The notes below the pieces were generated by a model. The model did not search any database, had not been told where the DNA came from, and saw only the letters and a program-made list of their open reading frames with translations. Shown here piece by piece: positions 13,918-19,252 of a stretch of 19,252 nt of DNA; within the stretch, counting starts at the first letter, position 1; the number at the start of each line of letters is the position of its first letter. This stretch comes from Thermoplasmata archaeon (GTDB taxonomy: Archaea; Thermoplasmatota; Thermoplasmata; Lutacidiplasmatales; UBA184), in assembly GCA_030038885.1 (NCBI GenBank), contig JASHQY010000163.1:1-19252 (forward strand), written 5' to 3'. The translations under genes were made by a program, and so were the position numbers.

Positions 13918-15700
13918 GCTCGCGGAGGCGTACGCGCGGCTCGAGGCGACCCCGAAGCGCCTCGAGATGCGACGGATCCTCGTCGAGCTGATCCGGCCGA
14001 TCCGGCCGCCCGACCTCGCCCGCGTGCTCTACCTCTCGCAGGGCATGCTGCGCCCCGAGTACGAGGGCGTCGAGCTCGGGGTCGCGGACTCGCTCGCCCG
14101 CCGGGCGGTCGCGACCGCGACCGGGACGGACGAGGGCGAGGTCGCCCGCCGGACGAAGGCGTCCGGGGACCTCGGGGGGACGACCGCCGAGCTGCTCGAG
14201 GCGAGGTCCCGCGCCGAGGCGGCGCACCCCCTGACGGTCGCGACGGTCTACGAGGAGCTCACGACGATCGCCCGGGCGAAGGGCGAGGGCTCGCAGGACG
14301 AGAAGGTCCGCGCGCTGGTCGACCTCCTCGACCGGGCGAGCCCGCTCGAGGGGAAGTTCCTCGTCCGGTTCGTGCTCGGCACCCTACGCGTCGGCGTGCG
14401 GGAGATGACGATCCTCGACGCGCTCGCCGAGGCGTTCGCCGACGGGTCGAAGGCCGCGCGCGCCCGGATCGAGGCGGCGTTCAACCTCTCGAGCGACCTC
14501 GGGCTCGTCGCGGGCGCGCTGGTCGAGCACGGGCTCGACGGCCTCGACGCGATCGGCCTCGAGGTCGGCCGGCCGATCCGCCCGATGCTCGCGGAGCGCG
14601 AGCCGACGCTCGCGGCGGTGCTCGAGCGGATGGGCGGCACCGCCGCGCTCGAGTACAAGTACGACGGGCTGCGGGTCCAGGCGCACGTCGGGAAGGACGG
14701 CACGGTCCGCCTGTTCTCCCGCCGGCTCGAGGAGATCAGCGCCCAGTTCCCGGAGCTGGTCGCCGACCTGCCGCGCGCGATCCGCCACCGACCGGCGATC
14801 GTCGAGGGGGAGTGCGTCCCGGTCGACGCCGACACCGGCGAGATCCAGCCGTTCCAACTGGTCTCGAAGCGCCGCGGCCGCACGCACGATCTCGACCGCG
14901 TCCGGGCGGAGATCCCGGTGTGCCTCTTCCTGTTCGACGTGCTGATGGCGTCCGGCCGCCCGACGTACTCCGAGCCGTTCCCCGAGCGGCGGACGCTCCT
15001 CGGCTCCCTCCTCACCCCGAACGACCACGTCGCGCTCGCCGAGCAGCGGACCGTCTCGAGCGTCGAGGAGGCGACCGCGTTCCTCGACGAGGCGATCGCC
15101 GCGGGCGGGGAGGGCGTGATGGCGAAGTCGGTCCGGGAGGGCAGCGCCTACCGGGCCGGCGCGCGCGGCTACTGGTGGATCAAGTACAAGCGCGACTACA
15201 CGGTCGGGCTCTCGGACTCGATCGACGGCGTCGTGGTCGGGGCGTTCCACGGCCGCGGCCGGCGGGCCGGGCGCTACGGCGCGTTCCTGCTCGCGGTCTA
15301 CAACCCGAAGCGCGACCGGTTCGAGTCGTTCTCGAAGGTCGGCAGCGGGTTCGACGACGCCCGGCTCGCCGAGATGCCGAAGCGCCTCGCGAAGTACGAG
15401 ACCGACGCCCCTCCGCCCGAGGTCGAGAGCGGGATCGTGCCGGACCGCTGGATGCGGCCGGGGCTCGTGCTCGAGGTCCGGGGCGCCGAACTGACCGTGA
15501 GCCCGGTCCACCGCGCGGAGCTCGGGGCGATCCGGCCCGGCGCGGGACTCGCGCTCCGCTTCCCGCGCTTCACGGGGCGCTTCCGCGACGACAAGGGACC
15601 GACCGAGGCGACCACGTCCCAGGAGCTCCTCGAGATGTACCGCCACCAGGTGCGCCAGGAGTCCGCGCCGGACCCCGAGTCCCCGGACGAGACGACCTGA
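13904..15700 (+). CDS. lig: ATP-dependent DNA ligase
   Basis: The product has 598 residues, the normal length for archaeal replicative ligases (LigB/Lig1 type). It joins nicks via a lysyl-AMP intermediate. Domains: N-terminal DNA-binding domain (about 1-220) with G-M-L-R-P-E-Y-E-G-V-E-L-G-V and K-F-L-V-R-F-V-L-G-T-L-R-V-G; adenylation domain with catalytic K252 in E-Y-K-Y-D-G-L-R (250-257), E-G-E-C (301-304), F-D-V-L (344-347), G-G-E-G-V-M-A-K (401-408) and W-W-I-K-Y-K-R-D-Y (424-432); then the OB domain (about 435-575) ending R-F-P-R-F-T-G-R-F-R-D-D-K-G-P. The start is GTG at 13904, inside the end of rpe with a GGAGGGGG-like sequence upstream; M-R-F-R-E-L-A-E matches the family N-terminus. 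It is translationally coupled to rpe, a metabolically unrelated gene. It is followed at 18 nt by a convergent gene. Confidence 0.96.
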   Translation: MRFRELAEAYARLEATPKRLEMRRILVELIRPIRPPDLARVLYLSQGMLRPEYEGVELGVADSLARRAVATATGTDEGEVARRTKASGDLGGTTAELLEARSRAEAAHPLTVATVYEELTTIARAKGEGSQDEKVRALVDLLDRASPLEGKFLVRFVLGTLRVGVREMTILDALAEAFADGSKAARARIEAAFNLSSDLGLVAGALVEHGLDGLDAIGLEVGRPIRPMLAEREPTLAAVLERMGGTAALEYKYDGLRVQAHVGKDGTVRLFSRRLEEISAQFPELVADLPRAIRHRPAIVEGECVPVDADTGEIQPFQLVSKRRGRTHDLDRVRAEIPVCLFLFDVLMASGRPTYSEPFPERRTLLGSLLTPNDHVALAEQRTVSSVEEATAFLDEAIAAGGEGVMAKSVREGSAYRAGARGYWWIKYKRDYTVGLSDSIDGVVVGAFHGRGRRAGRYGAFLLAVYNPKRDRFESFSKVGSGFDDARLAEMPKRLAKYETDAPPPEVESGIVPDRWMRPGLVLEVRGAELTVSPVHRAELGAIRPGAGLALRFPRFTGRFRDDKGPTEATTSQELLEMYRHQVRQESAPDPESPDETT

Positions 15701-15718
15701 GCGGGGTCGCGCCGACGC

Positions 15719-16327
15719 TCAACGGAGGGCGCCGGGCCGCGGGCCGCGACGGCGCCGCCGAAAGAGCAGCTCGTCGGTCGGGGACCCGCGCCGGGTCCCG
15801 GTCGCGTCGGCCGGCCGGACGAGCGAGAACCCGAGCCGTCGGACCAGCCGGAGGGAGCGCGCGTTCCCGGGATCGATCGTCGCCTCCACCGCGTCGACGT
15901 CCCCGCTCGCGTAGAGCCAGCGGACCAGCGAGCGGACCCCTTCGCTCGCGTAGCCCTGCCCCCAGAACTCCGGTCCGAGGAGGTAGGCGATCGCCGCCCG
16001 CCGCTCGCCCCGGTGGACCGTCGCCTGGAACGTCCCGACGTACGCCCCCGCCCATCGGAGCCGCGCCGTCCAGTTGAGCCAGCGCTCGGCCGCGCCGTCC
16101 GCCGGGCCCCGAAGGTACCGGGCGAATCGCGCCGCGAGGTCCCGCTCGGTGCGCGGCGGTTCGTCCGGGACGAACGTGTAGATCCGCGGGTCCCGGAGCA
16201 CCGGGAACAGCCGGGCGGCGTCGCCCGCGCGCAGCGGCGCGACGATCATCCGAGCGGTCTCGAATCCGCCCCGGGAACCCGGCCCCTCGCCCTCCACCGC
16301 TCTCCCGAGAGACCCGCCCCGCTTCAA
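15719..16327 (-). CDS. GNAT-family N-acetyltransferase (RimJ/RimL-like)
   Basis: This acetyltransferase has up to 202 residues. The fold begins at F-E-T-A-R-M-I-V-A-P-L-R-A-G-D (22-36, the family's E-T-x-R-L-x-L-R-P-L) and continues through I-A-Y-L-L-G-P-E-F-W-G-Q-G-Y-A-S-E-G (residues about 112-129), the acetyl-CoA loop. It ends with E-A-T-I-D-P-G-N-A-R-S-L-R-L-V-R-R-L-G-F, typical of RimJ/RimL enzymes that acetylate ribosomal proteins or small amines; the substrate is unknown. The first 20 residues lack family resemblance, and a GTG at 16297 (codon 11) is an equally good start: a weak AT-rich element (about 16323-16333) lies 25-30 nt upstream of it. The gene is alone on the minus strand, convergent with the ligase and divergent from the PRC-barrel gene. 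Confidence 0.88.
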   Translation of the reverse strand: MKRGGSLGRAVEGEGPGSRGGFETARMIVAPLRAGDAARLFPVLRDPRIYTFVPDEPPRTERDLAARFARYLRGPADGAAERWLNWTARLRWAGAYVGTFQATVHRGERRAAIAYLLGPEFWGQGYASEGVRSLVRWLYASGDVDAVEATIDPGNARSLRLVRRLGFSLVRPADATGTRRGSPTDELLFRRRRRGPRPGALR

Positions 16328-16475
16328 CCTCGCGCGCTCCGCACCGCGGCTGGGGGCGGAGGCCTCGCCCCGCGATCCCGACGTCGAGGGCCGCGCAGCG
16401 CTCCGGGTGCGACCTTCCCGCCGGCCGGCGGGAAACGGCGCGCGGGCCCTCCGGCCCTCGCCGGTCCGCCCAAAG

Positions 16476-16483
16476 GCATAAGA
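16476..16483 (+). promoter_or_regulatory. TATA-like element for the PRC-barrel/tRNA transcript
   Basis: GCATAAGA is an AT-rich island in the 16328-16518 spacer. A start about 25 nt downstream (near 16503) gives a leader of about 15 nt before the ATG at 16519. The rest of the spacer is GC-rich, with no recognisable gene. Confidence 0.45.
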
Positions 16484-16518
16484 AGGGCCCGCCCGGTCGC
16501 CGACGTACGGGAACCCGT

Positions 16519-16818
16519 ATGCTCGTCGAGATGACCGAACTCCTGGGACGGCAGATCTACACCCCCGACGGACGCCTGCTGGGCGAGGTCGACAACGTGA
16601 TCGTGGACGTGGACTCGTCCAAGGTCGACGGCCTGTATGTGGACGAGACGAGCCCGATGTTAGTCGAGGACTCGCGCCCGACCAGCGTGCCGTACCGCTG
16701 GGTCTCTGCGGTGAACGACGTGGTTCTGCTGAAGTACTTCCCGAAGCGCGTCTCGGTCAAGAAGGCGGCCGGACGCCCCGCGAAGGAAGCCGAGCCGGTC
16801 GCCCCCACCGCGCGCTAG
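16519..16818 (+). CDS. Small PRC-barrel domain protein
   Basis: The product has 99 residues, most of them one PRC-barrel: L-L-G-R-Q-I-Y-T-P-D-G-R-L-L-G-E-V-D-N-V-I-V-D (8-30), a V-D-G-L-Y-V-D strand (36-42), V-P-Y-R-W-V (57-62) and V-L-L (69-71). Proteins like this are common in archaea and resemble the PRC domain of the 16S rRNA maturation factor RimM; their partners, probably RNA or ribosome related, are not established. A short basic/Ala-Pro tail follows residue 77. The start could be the ATG at 16519 or the one at 16531; the TATA spacing does not separate them. It precedes a tRNA gene by 4 nt, so the mRNA must be cut there or shares its 3' end with the tRNA. Confidence 0.85.
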   Translation: MLVEMTELLGRQIYTPDGRLLGEVDNVIVDVDSSKVDGLYVDETSPMLVEDSRPTSVPYRWVSAVNDVVLLKYFPKRVSVKKAAGRPAKEAEPVAPTAR

Positions 16819-16822
16819 TGCT

Positions 16823-16926
16823 GCGGGGATAGCCAAGCTTGGAAACGGCGCAGGACTTAAACGCCGGCCCGCCGGCGAAGAGATCCTGCCGCGAAGGCGT
16901 TCGTCGGTTCAAATCCGGCTCCCCGC
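16823..16926 (+). tRNA. tRNA-Leu (UAA), intron-containing
   Basis: A full type II cloverleaf can be drawn. Acceptor stem: GCGGGGA (16823-16829) with TCCCCGC (16920-16926). D arm: GCC/GGC (16832-16834, 16847-16849) with G18-G19 at 16841-16842. Anticodon stem: CAGGA (16851-16855) with TCCTG (16884-16888), anticodon TAA at 16858-16860. Long variable arm: CGC-GAAG-GCG (16890-16899). T arm: GTCGG/CCGGC around TTCAAAT (16903-16919). G15 and C48 can form the Levitt pair. A 21-nt intron interrupts the anticodon loop. CCA is not encoded. The base after the acceptor stem is T (16927), whereas archaeal tRNA-Leu normally carries A73. Except for that base the tRNA looks functional. Confidence 0.93.
16861..16881 (+). 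other. tRNA-Leu intron with bulge-helix-bulge splice structure
   Basis: The anticodon-loop region is 28 nt long, so 21 nt must be removed to leave 7. A hairpin CGCCGG-CCCG-CCGGCG (16862-16877) is followed inward by a 3-nt bulge AAA (16859-16861), a helix CTT/AAG (16856-16858 with 16878-16880) and a second 3-nt bulge AGA (16881-16883): a bulge-helix-bulge with 3 rather than 4 central pairs. Removing 16861-16881 leaves the loop CTTAAGA with the usual G37; removing 16862-16882 would leave A37. The first is preferred from tRNA-Leu convention. Confidence 0.8.
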
Positions 16927-16987
16927 TTCGCCGGCCCCGGCGGGCCGGGTCGTCACGGTCAAGGGCCCGTCCGCGCTTCCGGGACCG

Positions 16988-17599
16988 ATGCGGCGCTCGG
17001 AGCTCGTCCGATGGCTCGCCCGGGTCCCCGCCCCGCCCGCCCCTCGGGCGGACCTCGAGCAGGTCGTGACCCCGCCCGAGGCCGCGGCGGAGCTCCTCTT
17101 CGCCGCGCTCGCGGACGGGGCGCTCGAGGGGCGCTCGGTCCTCGACCTGGGGTGCGGCACCGGACGGCTCGCGATCGGGGCGGCCCGGCTCGGCGCCGCC
17201 CCGGTGGTCGGCGTCGACGTCGACCCGGCGCTCCTCGAGCTCGCGCGCCGGGCGGCGATCGAGCAGTCCGCGCGCGTCGAGTTCGTCGCGCGAGACGCCT
17301 CCGGCTGGGACCGGCCCGCCGACACGGTCGTCATGAACCCCCCGTTCGGCGCCCAGCGGGCGCACGCGGACCGGCCGTTCTGGGACACCGCGTTCCGGCT
17401 CGCCCGCCGCTCGGTCTACGCGTTCGCGCTCGCGGAGTCCCGAACCTTTATAGCGCGACGAACGGTCGCCGCCGGCGCGCACGTCGTCGCGACGCGACCG
17501 GTCGGCTGGGTGTTGCCGCGGACCTTTCCGCACCACACCCGGCGGCAGGTGCCCCTCGCGGTCGACCTGTGGACCGTCCGAACGGAGCACCATCCATGA
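16988..17599 (+). CDS. Predicted RNA methylase, COG2263/METTL5-like
   Basis: This 203-residue Rossmann-fold methyltransferase uses S-adenosylmethionine. Visible: E-Q-V-V-T-P-P-E-A-A-A (24-34), the SAM loop V-L-D-L-G-C-G-T-G-R-L (51-61), acidic D77/D79 after strand 2 (V-V-G-V-D-V-D), and the catalytic N-P-P-F-G (117-121) typical of N6-adenine methylases. A C-terminal F-P-H-H segment (180-183) also fits the family. The human homologue METTL5 modifies one adenine in small-subunit rRNA; the archaeal target is presumed to be rRNA. The ATG at 16988 opens the frame 61 nt after the tRNA; no clear TATA box or Shine-Dalgarno sequence is seen, so it may be transcribed with the tRNA. It ends in an ATGA overlap with csl4. 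Confidence 0.92.
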   Translation: MRRSELVRWLARVPAPPAPRADLEQVVTPPEAAAELLFAALADGALEGRSVLDLGCGTGRLAIGAARLGAAPVVGVDVDPALLELARRAAIEQSARVEFVARDASGWDRPADTVVMNPPFGAQRAHADRPFWDTAFRLARRSVYAFALAESRTFIARRTVAAGAHVVATRPVGWVLPRTFPHHTRRQVPLAVDLWTVRTEHHP

Positions 17600-18189
17600 G
17601 CACCCCGACCCTGCCCGCCCTCGTCCTGCCCGGTGACTACCTCGGCGCCGCCGAAGAGTTCCTGCCCGGTCGCGGCACCTACGAGGACCGGGGGCGGATC
17701 TACGCGTCGCTCCTCGGGACCCCGCGGCTCGACGCCCAGGACCGCACGGTGCACGTCGACGCCCGCAACGCGATCCCCGAGATCTCGGACGGCGACCTCG
17801 TGTACGCGACCGTCGACGAGCTGAAGACCGCGATGGCGATCTGCACGGTCCTCGCGACCGCCTCGAGCCGCCGCGCGGTGCCCGGCGCGCCGGAGGGGAC
17901 CGTCCACATCTCGAAGGCGAAGGACGGCTACACCGAGTCGCTGTCGACCGAGTTCGCGGTCGGGGACGTGATCCTCGCCCGGGTCCTCCAGGCGCATCCC
18001 TCGATCAAGCTCACGACCGCGCCCCCGAACCTGGGGGTCGTCTCCGCCCACTGCCAGGTCTGCCACGCGCTCCTCGCGCCCGGGCCGAAGGAGCTCGTCT
18101 GCCCCCGCTGCGGGCACCGGGAGCACCGCAAGCTCGCGAAGGGCGACCTCTCCGCCCGGCCGGGGCCCGATGGACCCGCCCGCGACTGA
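17596..18189 (+). CDS. csl4: Exosome RNA-binding subunit Csl4
   Basis: This 197-residue cap subunit of the archaeal exosome feeds RNA to the Rrp41/Rrp42 core. N-terminal domain: V-L-P-G-D-Y-L-G...E-F-L-P-G-R-G-T-Y-E-D-R-G-R-I-Y-A-S (10-38), diagnostic of Csl4. S1 domain (about 60-140): S-D-G-D-L-V-Y-A-T-V (64-73), V-H-I-S-K (103-107) and F-A-V-G-D-V-I-L-A-R-V (120-130). C-terminal zinc ribbon: C153-x2-C156 and C169-x2-C172. The start is the ATG at 17596, sharing ATGA with the stop of the RNA methylase gene; the open frame extends further upstream but only as an overlap. Linkage to an RNA methylase suits a role in rRNA processing. The last 20 nt overlap the next gene. Confidence 0.96.
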   Translation: MSTPTLPALVLPGDYLGAAEEFLPGRGTYEDRGRIYASLLGTPRLDAQDRTVHVDARNAIPEISDGDLVYATVDELKTAMAICTVLATASSRRAVPGAPEGTVHISKAKDGYTESLSTEFAVGDVILARVLQAHPSIKLTTAPPNLGVVSAHCQVCHALLAPGPKELVCPRCGHREHRKLAKGDLSARPGPDGPARD

Positions 18190-19252
18190 GGAGGAGCGCC
18201 GGCTCGCGGCGCTCGTCCGGGGCCACGACCGCTGGCGCGGCCGGGAGGTCTTCAACCTCCTCGCGAGCGAGAACGCGGTGTCGCCGCGCGCGCGCCGCTA
18301 CCTGTCGAGCGACCTCGCCGGCCGCTACACGCTGCCGCTCCCCACCGAGATCGACGGGGAGACGATCGACAACAGCTACACCGGCACCCGGTACACCGAC
18401 CGGATCGAAGCGCTCGCGAACGCCGCCGCCGCCCGGGTGTTCCGCGCGCGGTTCGCGACGACCCGCCCGCTCTCCGGCCACCTCGCCGCGCTCTCCGCGC
18501 TCGCCCCGCTCCTCCCGAGGGGGTCGAAGCTCCTCGCGATCGCGCCGAGCGAGGGCGGGTACGACGGCTACGCTCCCGGGTTCCTCCCGGCGCTGCTCGG
18601 CTACACGGTGCGCCCGCTGCCCGCGGACGGACCGGGGCACCGGGTCCGCGCCGACGCCGCGGTCGCGACGATCGCCCAGGAGCGGCCGAACGCGGTCGTC
18701 CTGGGCCAGAGCTTCTTCCTGTTCCCGTATCCCCTCAAGGAGATCGCCGCGGCGGCCCACGCGGTCGACGCGCTCGTGCTCTACGACGCTTCCCACGTGC
18801 TCGGGCTGATCGCGGGCGGCCAGTTCCAGGACCCGCTCCGCGAGGGAGCGGACGTGCTGTTCGGCAGCACGCACAAGTCGTTACCGGGCCCGCAGGGCGG
18901 GCTGCTCGCGACCGACCGCGAGGACCTCTTCCGCCAGATCGATCCGGCGCTCGTCTGGCGGGTCTTCGACAACGCGCACTGGCACCGGATCGCGGCGCTC
19001 GCCCAGACGCTGCTCGAGCTCGAGCGGTGCGGCCGGGACTACGCGAGCACGGTCGTCGACGACGCGCGCGCGCTCGGCGGGGCGCTGTCCGCGCTCGGCC
19101 TGCCGCTCGTCGGGGCGGAGGACGGGTTCACCCGCTCGCACCAGCTGCACCTCGATCGCCCGGCCCTTCGGGCGGCGCACGGGGTCGCCGCGGGCGCGCT
19201 CGCGCGCCGGCTCGAGCGCCAGCGCCTCCTGATCGACCTCGTGGGCCGGATC
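18170..19252 (+). CDS. glyA: Serine hydroxymethyltransferase-like PLP enzyme, truncated by window edge
   Basis: From the ATG at 18170, 361 codons stay open to the right edge. It is a fold-type I PLP enzyme: L-A-S-E-N-A-V-S-P (31-39), D-L-A-G-R-Y (48-53), N-S-Y-T-G-T-R-Y (68-75), S-G-H-L-A-A (102-107), Y-D-A-S-H-V (205-210, the Asp that holds the PLP ring nitrogen) and S-T-H-K-S-L-P-G-P-Q-G-G (233-244) with the PLP lysine K236. These match serine hydroxymethyltransferase (serine + tetrahydropterin to glycine + methylene-tetrahydropterin). The sequence is divergent: the lysine motif has one T where bacterial GlyA has four (T-T-T-T-H-K), and the N-x-Y-A-E-G-Y-P-G region is shortened. A related aldolase or another pterin preference is possible. 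It starts 20 nt inside csl4, in another frame, and should be translationally coupled. Confidence 0.85.
   Translation, partial: MDPPATEEERRLAALVRGHDRWRGREVFNLLASENAVSPRARRYLSSDLAGRYTLPLPTEIDGETIDNSYTGTRYTDRIEALANAAAARVFRARFATTRPLSGHLAALSALAPLLPRGSKLLAIAPSEGGYDGYAPGFLPALLGYTVRPLPADGPGHRVRADAAVATIAQERPNAVVLGQSFFLFPYPLKEIAAAAHAVDALVLYDASHVLGLIAGGQFQDPLREGADVLFGSTHKSLPGPQGGLLATDREDLFRQIDPALVWRVFDNAHWHRIAALAQTLLELERCGRDYASTVVDDARALGGALSALGLPLVGAEDGFTRSHQLHLDRPALRAAHGVAAGALARRLERQRLLIDLVGRI

Noticed and set aside
17011..17595. N-terminal extension of csl4 by 195 codons
   Set aside because: The frame is open only because of GC bias. The extension is Arg/Pro/Gly-rich, overlaps the RNA methylase, and the Csl4 family N-terminus begins at the ATG at 17596.

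Overview
The window is GC-rich (roughly two-thirds or more by eye) archaeal chromosome. Archaeal markers are SRP54 in its archaeal form, Pth2-type peptidyl-tRNA hydrolase, the exosome subunit Csl4, an ATP-dependent DNA ligase, a COG2263/METTL5-type RNA methylase, a small archaeal PRC-barrel protein, a tRNA gene with a bulge-helix-bulge intron, and AT-rich TATA boxes about 25-30 nt ahead of likely transcript starts. The large surface protein carries repeats of the Y-x-V-x-F-x-E-x-G-L-P type that I associate with Thermoplasmata thermopsin-like surface proteins. I infer a high-GC member of Thermoplasmatota living partly on peptides; genus cannot be told.

Layout. 1-377 (minus): truncated start of an Fe-S oxidoreductase of the glutamate-synthase small-subunit type. 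528-2796 (plus): srp54, a membrane/coiled-coil protein and pth2 in a tight operon. 2797-2907: convergent spacer with two hairpins and a T5 tract. 2908-7071 (minus): a 1387-residue family 5 substrate-binding protein (SBP) with six Ig-like repeats and membrane segments at both ends. 7072-7439: divergent promoter region. 7440-13176 (plus): two permeases, two ATPases and a small membrane protein. 13222-15700 (plus): rpe and an ATP-dependent DNA ligase, overlapping, from a leaderless GTG promoter. 15719-16327 (minus): a GNAT acetyltransferase. 16519-16926 (plus): a PRC-barrel gene and, 4 nt later, an intron-containing tRNA-Leu(UAA). 16988 to the right edge (plus): RNA methylase, csl4 and a serine hydroxymethyltransferase-like gene, each overlapping the next.

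How the genes fit together. The centre is a complete peptide/nickel-type (Dpp/Opp) importer: a binding protein apparently held on a stalk of Ig-like repeats, two permeases with enlarged outward loops, and two ATPases with unusual insertions. The binding protein and the outward loops of both permeases all carry even numbers of cysteines, suggesting disulphide-braced loops facing the medium. The binding protein is transcribed divergently from the other components, and its promoter and leader carry inverted repeats plus a hairpin that ends one base before the start codon. The flanks are mostly housekeeping genes (protein targeting, tRNA recycling, RNA processing, DNA joining, one-carbon and pentose metabolism).

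The observations most worth a second look are the stalked binding protein and its leader hairpin, the insertions in the two ATPases, the tRNA-Leu with an intron and apparent U73, and the clustering of rare TTA codons in the transporter operon.
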